NCBI RefSeq assembly: GCF_020103755.1
Contig: NZ_JAHSQD010000016.1
Span: forward strand, 1-40,483
Reading direction: 5' to 3'
Length of the DNA: 40,483 nt
Source: Streptomyces sp. LS1784
GTDB taxonomy: Bacteria > Actinomycetota > Actinomycetes > Streptomycetales > Streptomycetaceae
Part shown: in pieces, positions 30,159-38,077 of the stretch
Position numbering within the stretch: the first letter of the stretch is position 1
Layout of the letters: every line of letters begins with the position of its first letter
Notes under the pieces: model-generated
Database searches by the model: none
What the model was told of the DNA's origin: nothing
What the model saw: the letters and a program-made list of their open reading frames with translations, nothing else
Made by a program: the position numbers and the translations under genes

Positions 30159-31184
30159 CTACTCCGCGGCCTGCCAGTGCCAGGTGCCGGGGCCCGCCAG
30201 GATGACAACCTCCGACTCGTCCAGGCATCCGAGCCCCGTGGCCGGCGTCGCGATCACCCGTTCCGCGGGCACGATCGCGCTCATCACGAAGCCGGGTCCC
30301 TCGTCCGTGGCGAAGCCGTGGGCTACGTCCGGGTCGAGGGAGAACGCGGAGAGCGGGCGCAGCAGCGGGTCGGTGAGGGTGCTGCCGTCGACCGTCCAGC
30401 CCGCGGGTGGCCGCCCGTCGGAGGTGGCCACGCCGCGCCACACGGTCAGGGAGCCGAGTTGGGCTTCGACCAGGTGGTTCTGGGTGCGTTCCCACATCGC
30501 CGTCAGGATCGCCGCATGGCCGGTGCCGAGGGCGGACCGCTGGTTGGCGGTCTCCCGCGCGAGCTGGTCGGTGCTGGGCCAGTCGGCGGCCGGGTGGAGG
30601 CCGAAGGCATCCCGTGCGGTCTCCTGGAGGGCGAGGGCTCCGGGGTCTTCGTCGTTGGAGGTCATCGCCCAGGTGGCGACCACCTGGTTGACGGCGTCGC
30701 GGCGCAGGAGCTCGCGTGCCCGGTCCGCGTCGACGGGAGTCCAGGACGCGTCCGCCGGGGAGTCGCCCGGCCGGACGGAGTTGGCGATACCGGTCGCGTG
30801 GTCCTCGTACGCGTGCACCTGCCCCGAGCGCACCTTGTCGAGCCAGGCCCGGTCGGGCTCCAGCAGCAACGTCTCGTCCGGCATGTCCCGCAGGTCGCGG
30901 GTGATCCCCTCCACCACATTCGCCTTGTACGCCTTGGCGACGCGCTCGCCCTGCCCGTCGCGGAACACCAGGCCGTGCTGCTCCTCATCGAAGCGGGGCT
31001 CGGAGCGCGGCGCCCTGGACGGCCGGCTCGCGGCCGCCCTGATGCGCTCCAACAGCGGGTTCAGCCCCATGCCAGGGCCGTACGCGAACCGGCCTCGGCC
31101 GTCCCGCGGGTGCAGGTCCTCGCGGAACGGCTCGGTCTTCCAGCGCAGGCGTAGGCGCACTTCACGAGCTGCGGGGAGGGCCAC
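30159..31184 (-). CDS. ADP-ribosyltransferase-like phage head-module toxin, copy 1
   Basis: 341 residues; GTG at 31184 with AGGAG 9 nt upstream. Organised like the gene at 29036: a lead with LRLRWKTEPFREDLHPRDGR then GRFAYGPG, a helical middle with QVVATWAMTSNDEDPGALAL (copy 2 has WAATSNDHDANALALQEAAG in the same place), and the catalytic part with LTVWRGVA (Arg250), RPLSAFSLDPDVAHGFAT (Ser279) and LDESEVVIL (Glu323, Glu325). The two are diverged paralogs, suggesting duplication with different targets. All three catalytic positions are present, so activity is expected. Alternative: a structural head protein using an ART fold. Confidence 0.7.
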   Translation of the reverse strand: MALPAAREVRLRLRWKTEPFREDLHPRDGRGRFAYGPGMGLNPLLERIRAAASRPSRAPRSEPRFDEEQHGLVFRDGQGERVAKAYKANVVEGITRDLRDMPDETLLLEPDRAWLDKVRSGQVHAYEDHATGIANSVRPGDSPADASWTPVDADRARELLRRDAVNQVVATWAMTSNDEDPGALALQETARDAFGLHPAADWPSTDQLARETANQRSALGTGHAAILTAMWERTQNHLVEAQLGSLTVWRGVATSDGRPPAGWTVDGSTLTDPLLRPLSAFSLDPDVAHGFATDEGPGFVMSAIVPAERVIATPATGLGCLDESEVVILAGPGTWHWQAAE

Positions 31185-31220
31185 TCGAACTCCTGGTGAT
31201 TGTGCGCAGGTCGAACCGGC

Positions 31221-31249
31221 ACGATCGCAGGAGAACTGCCTACCGTCGC
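31221..31249 (-). promoter_or_regulatory. Late-type promoter motif, ADP-ribosyltransferase copy 1
   Basis: GCGACG, 17 bp, GATCGT; the -10-like box ends 37 nt before the GTG at 31184. The -10 side is a weaker match, but spacing and position agree with the other copies. Confidence 0.4.
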
Positions 31250-31276
31250 GGTGTGCTCACCGTGGGGACGCCTGTG

Positions 31277-32197
31277 TCAACGAAGCCAGGCTGCGAAGTG
31301 CTGGCGGACCTCGTTCTCTAGTTCGTCAGGGGTCCGCTTCGATCGCATCTCGGCTGCCCAGGAGTCAGGACCAGCGTGCAGTTCATGCCACTTCGGTCGG
31401 GCAGCGTGCTGAATCCTGGACCGCCCCGGATGACGGAGGTTGAAACCCTCAAGGGTCGTGTTCCACACCGGCTTGAACTCCGATGTCAGCTCAGCCACTG
31501 CTGGCGCAATGAAGAGGTCGTCAATGAACAGCACTCGGACACAGAAGTCCATCGGGTCGAGGTTCCGGCTCTGGTCGAGGGTTCGGCAGTGCTCATCGAG
31601 TCGCACGCTCACCGCGGGGGGCTTGAGGTATGCGTTCATCGGCACCGACCCCGACCCCTTCTGAACACCGCCCACGTACAGCGGAACCGGAGTTCCGGAA
31701 ACCGGGGCGTAGAGCTCGTGAGCACCGATGTAGTAGATCGCGTAGATCCCCGAGTCCCGCGCCCATGAAGCGGCCTTTACGAGGCTGCCGGCCTCGACCG
31801 AGCGGAGCCTCTCGACGACGCTGTGTACCAGGTTCTCGGGGCGCAGCGGGTCGAAGTTGTACTCGCGCAAGCGCGGGTCCGCCGGCTCCCGGGCGATCCG
31901 GTGCACCGGCTCGCCGATCCGGAGAGTCTCGGCGGCCACGGATCGTGGTTGTACTGCTTCCTCGTTGCGGGCGATCGCAAGAAGGTTCCGCAGCGGGGCA
32001 GGGTCGGCGTTCAAGGTTTCCGCGAGCACCTCAAGGGTTCGGTCAGACGGAGGCGGGCTGTCAGGGCTGAACGCCGCCGAGACCGTCGTTCGGGACAGGT
32101 TTCCTTCGCTGGCCACCTGCGCCTTGGTCTTCCGTGACTGAGCGAGCAAGTCGGCGAGGGCGTCACTCAGTTGCTGCCGACCACTCTGGTCACCCAC
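31277..32197 (-). CDS. HTH domain fused to an Eco29kI-type GIY-YIG restriction endonuclease
   Basis: 306 residues from the GTG at 32197, which has GAGGAG 8 nt upstream (a GTG at 32206 sits on that site). Residues 1-75 are an XRE-type HTH (LADLLAQSRKTKAQVASEGN, then LSRTTVSAAF). Residues about 145-285 match Eco29kI-family endonucleases: SGIYAIYYIG (GIY), PLYVGGVQK (YVG), an Arg-His pair in VRLDEHCRTL (Arg199, His203), MDFCVRVLFIDDLF, a Glu in ELTSEFKPVWN, then the family-like tail GFNLRHPGRSRIQHAARPKW and ELHAGPDSWA. It should cut double-stranded DNA. No cognate methyltransferase is visible. The HTH could autoregulate through the palindrome just upstream. Confidence 0.78.
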   Translation of the reverse strand: MGDQSGRQQLSDALADLLAQSRKTKAQVASEGNLSRTTVSAAFSPDSPPPSDRTLEVLAETLNADPAPLRNLLAIARNEEAVQPRSVAAETLRIGEPVHRIAREPADPRLREYNFDPLRPENLVHSVVERLRSVEAGSLVKAASWARDSGIYAIYYIGAHELYAPVSGTPVPLYVGGVQKGSGSVPMNAYLKPPAVSVRLDEHCRTLDQSRNLDPMDFCVRVLFIDDLFIAPAVAELTSEFKPVWNTTLEGFNLRHPGRSRIQHAARPKWHELHAGPDSWAAEMRSKRTPDELENEVRQHFAAWLR

Positions 32198-32230
32198 GGG
32201 ACTCACTCCTCGACTCTCAGGTGTACAGTT

Positions 32231-32266
32231 GCGTTCAATCCGGCGGATTGAACATACGCTGAACGC
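32231..32266. promoter_or_regulatory. Palindromic operator between the HTH-endonuclease and a small membrane gene
   Basis: GTTCAATCC and GGATTGAAC (32233-32253) are perfect 9-bp arms around GGC, inside a wider GCGTTCA...TGAACGC repeat (32231-32266). The site is shared by the divergent starts at 32197 and 32309, an obvious target for the HTH domain. Confidence 0.6.
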
Positions 32267-32308
32267 TGGCGTGCTTCACACTCTCCCAATTCTCCAGGAA
32301 GGGCGGCC

Positions 32309-32488
32309 ATGCGGGCCCTCGTGTTCGTGACCATCGCTCTGGCGAGCCTCGTCGTTGCTCTCACCAGCGGCCTGCTCCGCTACTGGCGCACCCGTTCCTT
32401 CCCCGAAGCAGTCGAGCGCGGCGCTGCCGCCACTGGAGCCACACTCGCCCTCGGCGCCGCCTACCTGGCCGTCCTTTGGGTGAAGTAA
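32309..32488 (+). CDS. 59-residue protein with two predicted membrane helices
   Basis: ATG at 32309 with GGAAGGG 6 nt upstream; TAA at 32486-32488. Residues 4-25 (LVFVTIALASLVVALTSGLL) and about 42-57 (TGATLALGAAYLAVLW) are hydrophobic, joined by a charged loop with RYWRTRSFPEAVERG. The third-position G+C pattern and start site make it a real gene. Divergent from the HTH-endonuclease with a shared operator. It could be a membrane partner of that system or an unrelated small membrane protein; no family recognised. Confidence 0.6.
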   Translation: MRALVFVTIALASLVVALTSGLLRYWRTRSFPEAVERGAAATGATLALGAAYLAVLWVK

Positions 32489-32503
32489 CGAGCGGAGACC
32501 CGG

Positions 32504-32749
32504 CTACCGACTGCGTTCAGCACCGGGCAGCGACTCCGCCTCTTGCCGCAGGCTGGCTGGCGCGGCCTTGCCGAAGGGCTGGGCCAGGACCCGCCGGGCG
32601 GCTCCCTGCCGGTCGACGCGGAGTACCTGGGCGAGTCCGTCGAGCGTGGTGACGGGCTCGCCGTTCGGGTAGCGGATGTCCCAGCGCCGGCTGCGCAGCC
32701 AGTCCTCGTTGAGCTGCTGGCGGTCGCTGGGCGGCGTTCCGGTGGTCAT
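32504..32749 (-). CDS. Small phage head-region protein, unknown role
   Basis: 81 residues; ATG at 32749, 9 nt after the end of the portal gene. Short helices (DRQQLNEDWLRSRRWDIRYP and LDGLAQVLRVDRQGAARRVL) suggest a compact protein. DIRYPNGEPVTTLDGLAQVL looks like a small domain pairing a strand and a DNA-binding-like helix. No family assigned. Location after the portal fits a minor head or regulatory protein of the late operon. Confidence 0.55.
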   Translation of the reverse strand: MTTGTPPSDRQQLNEDWLRSRRWDIRYPNGEPVTTLDGLAQVLRVDRQGAARRVLAQPFGKAAPASLRQEAESLPGAERSR

Positions 32750-32758
32750 GCTTCATCC

Positions 32759-34867
32759 TCACACGGGGGTACGGGCGGGGTGGTCGCGGCCCGTCGGCCG
32801 GGGCGGGTGGTCAGCGTTCGTCCAAGCGAGGCGGCAGCGGCAGCCGACGGCCTGCCCGGGTGGGGCGGTGGTGTCACCGGGGTGGCGCAGCAGGTCGTCG
32901 CCGATGGTGAAAGGCTGGCCGTAGGGCTGGGTCTGGCCGTCGGCCGCGTCGTGGTCGGGCCTGGTCCGGCCGTCATGGTGGGCGACCCAGCGGCGGACGA
33001 GGCCGGTGCGGGCGCTGGCGGCGGCGGCCTGGTCTCGGGCGCTCTCGACGGTGGCGGTGGCGAGGTGGCTCGCCTTGACGCTCGCCCAGTTCGCGAGGGA
33101 GCGGCCCCAGCCGCGGGTGGCCTCGGCGATGCCCGCCAGGCTCTTGCCCTCCCGGTCGGCGCCGGCCACGTCGTCGGCGAGGGCCTGGGCCTGCTTGGCG
33201 AGCCAGGTGGTGAGCAGCGGGGCGATCGTGGGCCAGACGGTGGCGGTGGCGGTGCCGGTCGACCCGAGGGCGGTGTGGAGCTCGGTCGCGGCCGTGGTGG
33301 CGGCCTGTTCGATTAGGGGCTGGAGGGCCTGGGCGGCCTCCTGCTGCCAAGTGGCGACGTCAATCACCTGGTCGACGGGCAGGCCCTTGACGCCAGTGCG
33401 GGCGGTGGTGTCGCCTCGGTCGTCCCAGTGCCGGGTGCCCTTGCGGTGCCGGGGGGAGTTGAGCCGGGCGATGGTGCGTTCCGTCCAGCGGGTGGTGAGC
33501 GTCTGGAGGGCGTCGTCCAGGCGGCCTCGGAGGGAGTCGGCCGCGGTCTCGTCCAGGACGAGGTCGGAGGCGGGTGTCAGGGTTTTGCCTGTGGCCGGCG
33601 CCGGGGGTGGTGTCGTGGTGTCAACGGCCGGGGCATCTGCCGCGCGGGCGGGTAGGGCGGTCCGGCCGGAGGCCAGCCACAGGGCCCGGGTCTCGGGGGT
33701 GTCATCGATCTCGTCGGCGTATCCGGCGAGTTCGGCGTAGGAGCGGATCGAGCGGACGCCGGCGGCGACTTCCTCTCGGGCTTCGGACAGGCGTTTGGTG
33801 CGGGGTTCGCGCAGCACGTCGATGTCGGAGGTGTCGAAGTAGACCTCGTTGTCGTCCCCGGCGTCGTCCTGGAAGGCGTCGGCGATCAGCCGCAGGTGCG
33901 GCGGCATGGTGATCTCCCAGAACGTCGTCTTCTCGGCGCGGGCGTTGTCGAACGTCCTGCCCGAGGCGTTACCGAGCTGGGACTCCGGAACGCCGAACGC
34001 GGCAAGCAGCTCGATCTTGGACAGGGCGGCGACGGTCTCGTAGGCCATGTCCCGGGGTGTGACGGAGGTGTCCGTGACGGTGACGTTGCCGCCGTTCAGC
34101 ACCGTCCAGGAGCCGGCCGCGGACGGCCCGGTGCCGAACCTGGCGCGCAGCAGGCGCAGTTCGTCGTCGTCCATGTCGCCGTCGATGCCGATCACGCCGC
34201 CGGGCCTGGCATCGTTGTTGACGAACGACAGGTTGTAGTGGCGGGTGAAGAAGTCAAGGTCGGCGGACAGGCCGGCGGCTTCCAGCGGGGTGATGCCGGA
34301 GTAGGGGTCGAGCGGGTGGGGGTTGCGGATCCACCGCACCTGGTCGACGTCGAGGCGGCGCAGCTCACCGGTGATCGTGACGGTCTCGAAGTGCGAGATG
34401 AGGTCGGCGCCGGTGGACGGTACCGGCCGGGTTCGGCCCGGTGGCAGCAGGTCGATCCGCAGCAGGTCACCTCCGCGTGAGAACGTCGGCTCGAGGAACA
34501 CCCCGCGCTTGGACAGCAGGAGCTGCATGCTGGCGCGCTTCTTGAAGGTCCACGCGCCCTCGGCCGGGTTGGACCGGATGTTCATCGCGCGGTAGAGCGG
34601 GTGCGCGTCGTGGGGAGGCATCGGCTCGTCGGAGGTGCCGCTGCGTGGGCGGACCCGAAGCGGCCTGTCCGCGGCGTGGTTGGAGATCGTGTCGACCGCC
34701 TTGTAGATCCACACGGCCCGCTCCATGCCGTCGCGCACCGCGCGCTCGACGGACCACGGACGGGCCCGGTCCACGCCTGCGGGCGTCCAGCCGATCGTGT
34801 ACTCCGGCCCGGACTTGATGGCCGGCGCGGGACGTCGCAGGGTGGGGAGCCAGCGGTGGCGGGGCAT
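32759..34867 (-). CDS. Portal protein fused to a MuF-type minor head domain
   Basis: 702 residues; ATG at 34867 with GGAGGA 5 nt upstream. The first ~400 residues are an HK97-type portal: VERAVRDGMERAVWIYKAVD at the start, LRVRPRSG, FKKRASMQLLLSKRGVFLEP, VRWIRNPHPLDPYSGITPLE, AAGLSADLDFFTRHYNLSFV, and IELLAAFGVPESQLGN with TTFWEITMPPHLRLIADAF. Residues about 430-650 are helical linker. The last ~60 residues contain RRWVAHHDGRTRPDHDAADG, FTIGDDLLRHPGDTTAPPGQ and VGCRCRLAW, the MuF hallmark. The portal forms the DNA gate; MuF domains are minor head proteins often tied to effector delivery. Fusion of portal and MuF is known in actinophages. The neighbouring ART genes may rely on it for packaging. 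Confidence 0.92.
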   Translation of the reverse strand: MPRHRWLPTLRRPAPAIKSGPEYTIGWTPAGVDRARPWSVERAVRDGMERAVWIYKAVDTISNHAADRPLRVRPRSGTSDEPMPPHDAHPLYRAMNIRSNPAEGAWTFKKRASMQLLLSKRGVFLEPTFSRGGDLLRIDLLPPGRTRPVPSTGADLISHFETVTITGELRRLDVDQVRWIRNPHPLDPYSGITPLEAAGLSADLDFFTRHYNLSFVNNDARPGGVIGIDGDMDDDELRLLRARFGTGPSAAGSWTVLNGGNVTVTDTSVTPRDMAYETVAALSKIELLAAFGVPESQLGNASGRTFDNARAEKTTFWEITMPPHLRLIADAFQDDAGDDNEVYFDTSDIDVLREPRTKRLSEAREEVAAGVRSIRSYAELAGYADEIDDTPETRALWLASGRTALPARAADAPAVDTTTPPPAPATGKTLTPASDLVLDETAADSLRGRLDDALQTLTTRWTERTIARLNSPRHRKGTRHWDDRGDTTARTGVKGLPVDQVIDVATWQQEAAQALQPLIEQAATTAATELHTALGSTGTATATVWPTIAPLLTTWLAKQAQALADDVAGADREGKSLAGIAEATRGWGRSLANWASVKASHLATATVESARDQAAAASARTGLVRRWVAHHDGRTRPDHDAADGQTQPYGQPFTIGDDLLRHPGDTTAPPGQAVGCRCRLAWTNADHPPRPTGRDHPARTPV

Positions 34868-34876
34868 CGATTCCTC

Positions 34877-35095
34877 CTACTGCTCGGTGTGGTGGCCGAG
34901 GACGGCGGCGACCGCGAGCGCGAGCAGGCTGGTGCAGGCGAGGCCGAGGCGGGGGTCGGTGGCGTAGGCGGCCGCGTTGAGGCCGATGACGCCGAGAACG
35001 AGCAGGACGACGGCGACGGCGTCGCGCACCCGGCGTGCAGTCAGGTGCGCGACGTCGTCCGTCAGATGGGGCTGGTGCCTGCTGGGTATGGTCAC
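34877..35095 (-). CDS. Small protein with two membrane helices in the late gene region
   Basis: 72 residues; GTG at 35095. Residues about 24-46 (DAVAVVLLVLGVIGLNAAAY) and 50-67 (RLGLACTSLLALAVAAVLG) are hydrophobic, with HLTARR before them. Similar small two-helix proteins occur beside portal genes of actinophages, sometimes considered holin-like, but no such role can be shown here. There is no ribosome site at the usual distance, while a TAGCCT box lies 7 nt upstream, so the mRNA may be leaderless. Confidence 0.6.
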   Translation of the reverse strand: MTIPSRHQPHLTDDVAHLTARRVRDAVAVVLLVLGVIGLNAAAYATDPRLGLACTSLLALAVAAVLGHHTEQ

Positions 35096-35102
35096 GGCAG
35101 GC

Positions 35103-35131
35103 AGGCTAGGCACTTCGGTGCCTAGCGTCCC
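35103..35131 (-). promoter_or_regulatory. Overlapping hairpin and possible promoter before the 35095 start
   Basis: A 9-bp stem with a TTCG loop (35105-35126) includes the stop codon of the upstream gene (35122-35124). Minus strand GGGACG, 17 bp, TAGCCT (35103-35131) overlaps it and resembles the late promoter motif, but ends only 7 nt before the GTG. Confidence 0.35.
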
Positions 35132-35562
35132 GGCGGCTGCTCCCGCATCCGGTTGCCAGGGTCCCTGGGATCCGGCTTGCGGAAGTTCGCGGCCGCGGCG
35201 ACTTGGTGCGGGTTCTCGGGGACGGGACGGCGCTTGCGGGTGCCGATGGGGCCACCGTGCAGCATCGGGTCGGAGCCGGCGCACGGGCTTTCGCTGACCT
35301 CGTCGTAGGGCCTGCGGCAGCGGATGCACATCACGTCGGCGGAGCGGATCTTGGTCTTGGCCGGGACGCGGTAGACACCGCGGCGGCGCGCGTAGGCTGC
35401 GCCCTGCGTGTCCACGGGGACGTAGGCGGCGATCACCCACTCGTGGAGGTCGGCGTTGGTGTCGTCGGTCGGCGTGCTTTCGGCGTTCAAGCTGCACTCC
35501 CCTCGCCAGCGGCGCCCTGTGGGTGGGCGCCGGCGGCAGCAGCGGTTGTTCTTCGTGTACAT
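35122..35562 (-). CDS. Zinc-ribbon-like phage protein between terminase and portal genes
   Basis: 146 residues from the ATG at 35562; a TTG at 35490 with AGGGGAG upstream is an alternative that removes a basic Cys-rich start (NNRCCRRRPPTGRRWRGECS). The middle reads LHEWVIAAYVPVDTQGAAYA, then RRRGVYRVPAKTKIRSADVM with CIRCRRPYDEVSESPC, a likely metal-binding knuckle (CxxC plus Cys). The tail is Arg/Pro-rich. Small zinc-binding proteins between terminase and portal are common in actinophages. Role unknown; small terminase or HNH-type nuclease functions are not supported by visible motifs. Confidence 0.55.
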   Translation of the reverse strand: MYTKNNRCCRRRPPTGRRWRGECSLNAESTPTDDTNADLHEWVIAAYVPVDTQGAAYARRRGVYRVPAKTKIRSADVMCIRCRRPYDEVSESPCAGSDPMLHGGPIGTRKRRPVPENPHQVAAAANFRKPDPRDPGNRMREQPPGR

Positions 35563-35958
35563 GGGCCCCGTGGTGCCGGTGGCCCCGTCTCGCATGTGGC
35601 CTTCGGGGCGTTGCCCGAAGGGGCGGTGGCATCAGCCTTGGCAGGCTGGCCCGTTGTCTTCGATCACCGTGGCCTCAGCGCCCCCACCCGGCTCCCCGAC
35701 ATACGGGTGTCCGGCGCGCCGCTGTGCCTGATACGCCCCGGACAAACTGAGTGGTGCGCAACGGTAAGTTGAGTCCCAATCAGATTTGCGTGCTGGCTCG
35801 TCCACGGCCCGGCATGGGTGCGCAAGCTTCTCCCCCCCATTCTGATAGTTGCGGATTCGGGGATTCCCCCCTTAGTCGACCGTAGATGGTGAGCGGCCGA
35901 TGCGGAATCTGCTCAATGCACAGTTGGCGTATCACCGCTGCACAGCGAACACTGACAG
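35563..35958. other. 396-nt intergenic region with a hairpin
   Basis: Contains a perfect 8-bp inverted repeat CCTTCGGG / CCCGAAGG (35600-35621) near the start of the zinc-ribbon gene. A mixed, less GC-rich tail (about 35760-35958) with runs of C and T follows, lying downstream of the minus-strand regulator's stop. No further gene is seen, and the late promoter motif is absent here. Confidence 0.4.
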
Positions 35959-37857
35959 CTACGATTCGTCACCGGCGGTAGTCAGCCGTGGGTGTCGGGC
36001 TAGCGGCAACGGGAGCGGGAGGTTGAACTCGGCGGAGATCGCGAGCACAACGTCGTACACGTCGGCGGACTGCCCGAGCAGATCCCGCTGGAGGAAGCGG
36101 CCCGCGATCCGCAGCCGCTTACGGACGGTCTGCGCGTGAATCCCGAGGACGTCGGCTACGCGGGCGGTGTCGCCGTCGGCCAGCACCCACGCCCGCAGGA
36201 TGTCGATCAGTTCCTCCACGAGCACATGAAGGAACTCGGCCTTCCAGGCGTGGACTTCGGGGCTGGCCATGAGGCCCTGGAGGTCGACAAGCCCGCCGTG
36301 TGCCGCCTCGCCTGCCCGCTCATCCAGGAAGAGGGCGTCCAGCGCGGCCGCCACCAAGGCCCGGTCGCGAATGTATTCGAGGTTGACCCCCAGGATGCCC
36401 GCCGCGGAGCGCACCCGGCTGGCGATGGTGTTGCGGTGGGCGCCGGTGAGTTCGGCGGCCGCCCGTACGGACGACTGGAGCGTGAGCGTGAGTGCCTGGA
36501 GCAGCACGTCACGATCCGCTTCCTCCTGCTGGAGAAGCGGGTGCAGCACGGCGGTGGCCCAGCCCGGGTGCAACTGGTTGAGCAGCTCGGGCAGGCGCCC
36601 CTGGGAGTTGAAGAGCGCAGTCCTGCTGCGGTTGATGCGGGCGCTGGTGAGGGCCCTGAGGGCGTGCCGGTGGGACCGGTCGGTCTCGGTGATCAGCCGA
36701 AGCCCGCTGGCTCCGAGGTGCCGGTAGGGGCGCAGGGCGACCAGGTCGCGCAGCGCGGCGCTCACCTCGTCGTCGGTCTCCGTGGAAGTGCACGGCTGCG
36801 GGGCGACGATAACCAGGTGCTCTTCGTAGACCGGGCACGGCGCGACCAGGCAGAGCCGGTCGAGGATGCGCCGGCACTCGGCGTACAGCTCGTCGCGCTC
36901 GCTGGGACGGGTCTCCAGGATGTAGACCCGTACGGCTGCTGCGTCGAGCAGGCCGGGGTGGACCTGGGCGGCCGTACGGCGGGCTTTGGGCACCTCGCCC
37001 GTCAGCAGCAGTTCCAGGATGGCGACGTGCAGCGCCGTCGCTGCGGCCTGGTGGTTCTGGATCGTGGTGTCGGCGTCCTCGACTGCGAGGTGGAGGGAGA
37101 GCAGGTCGGCGGTGCGGGTGGTGATCTGGGTGAGCGCGGGGTCGAACGGGGAGTTCCTGGCGACGGCCAGCACGGCGCGCGGCCGGGTGTTGCCGACGGC
37201 AACGAGGCGGATCTCGGCACCGTCGCTCTCCAGGGCGGCCGATTCAAGGGCTCCCGCCGCGATCTGCTGGATCTTGTCGGCGACTGCTGCGAGTTTGCTC
37301 GCCGAGCGCTGCGGCGCCATGGCGACGACGGCGCCGTCCCGGCCGATCAGCGCGACCCTGCCGCCGGTCTCGCGGGCCAGCCGCCGCACGATGCGGCCGG
37401 TGTGCCGGCCGTCCGCCGTGGGACGCGCCTGTCCGAGCAGCCAGTCTCGCCATTCGATGGCCCGGCGCAGGTCGGTCATGCGCTCGCGGGTCACCGCCTC
37501 CGCGAGGTCGGTCCACGAGGTGGTGGCGGGAAGGGTGAGCAGCGGTGCCTGCCGGTGTCGCAGGGCGCCAAGAAGCTCTGCTGGCACGTGGCCAGTGCTG
37601 GAGACGACCGCGAGGGCGCCGGCTCCGGCTCCGACGGTACGGCTCACAAGTTCGTCGAAGCCGGGATCGACCGGGGCCCAGTCGTCCAGGGCTGCGACGG
37701 CGAGGGTCGCGGCGAGGCTGCCTCGCCCCCGCTGCCGGTCGCTCGGGTAAGCGGGCCACACGGAGTTGATGGTGCGGGCCAGTTCGTGCGGCAGCGTGCC
37801 CGGGAATTCCGTCAATCCGAATTCGAGCATCCCGGTGAGACGCTTTAGCGATGGCAT
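35959..37857 (-). CDS. Large PucR-type transcriptional regulator with two HTH domains
   Basis: 632 residues; ATG at 37857 with GGGGGG 4 nt upstream. The N-terminal ~115 residues resemble the purine-catabolism PucR-type domain (AATLAVAALDDWAPVDPGFD, AGALAVVSSTGHVPAELLGA, then RHRQAPLLTLPATTSWTDLA). A GAF-like middle (VALIGRDGAVVAMAPQRS) and a long helical part follow. The HTH_30-type helices are ELTGAHRNTIASRVRSAAGI (about 475) and VLGIHAQTVRKRLRIAGRFL (about 590), so two DNA-binding units are present instead of the usual one. It lies between terminase and the rest of the late genes on the same strand and has its own promoter-like region, so it could be the late-gene activator. Alternatively it is inserted cargo. 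Confidence 0.82.
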   Translation of the reverse strand: MPSLKRLTGMLEFGLTEFPGTLPHELARTINSVWPAYPSDRQRGRGSLAATLAVAALDDWAPVDPGFDELVSRTVGAGAGALAVVSSTGHVPAELLGALRHRQAPLLTLPATTSWTDLAEAVTRERMTDLRRAIEWRDWLLGQARPTADGRHTGRIVRRLARETGGRVALIGRDGAVVAMAPQRSASKLAAVADKIQQIAAGALESAALESDGAEIRLVAVGNTRPRAVLAVARNSPFDPALTQITTRTADLLSLHLAVEDADTTIQNHQAAATALHVAILELLLTGEVPKARRTAAQVHPGLLDAAAVRVYILETRPSERDELYAECRRILDRLCLVAPCPVYEEHLVIVAPQPCTSTETDDEVSAALRDLVALRPYRHLGASGLRLITETDRSHRHALRALTSARINRSRTALFNSQGRLPELLNQLHPGWATAVLHPLLQQEEADRDVLLQALTLTLQSSVRAAAELTGAHRNTIASRVRSAAGILGVNLEYIRDRALVAAALDALFLDERAGEAAHGGLVDLQGLMASPEVHAWKAEFLHVLVEELIDILRAWVLADGDTARVADVLGIHAQTVRKRLRIAGRFLQRDLLGQSADVYDVVLAISAEFNLPLPLPLARHPRLTTAGDES

Positions 37858-37968
37858 GATCCCCCCTGCTTACTGAAATTTCGCGTGCTCGATCACCGGG
37901 GCGCGAACATGCCAAAATCGGCGACTCCCCTTCGCCGTTCCGGACGCCCGCACTCCGGAAGAGTTGCC

Positions 37969-37997
37969 ATCAAAGCCCGGCCCATCTCCGCTGTCAA
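37969..37997 (-). promoter_or_regulatory. Possible vegetative promoter of the PucR-type gene
   Basis: Minus strand TTGACA, 17 bp, TTTGAT in the 220-nt gap between the terminase stop and the regulator start, giving a leader of about 100 nt. It differs from the late motif. Confidence 0.45.
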
Positions 37998-38077
37998 TGG
38001 GAATAGTTGGGACAAGCATTACCGCCAGATTGCCTCCCAATTCTCCTTCCGTAAGCCCGGTCGATGCCGCCCGTTCG

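Noticed and set aside
34877..35095. Holin call for the small two-helix protein
   Set aside because: Two hydrophobic segments alone are not diagnostic and no endolysin gene is adjacent.
36136..37848. Long plus-strand frame opposite the PucR-type gene
   Set aside because: Antisense shadow; the minus-strand frame has clear domain structure and a good start site.
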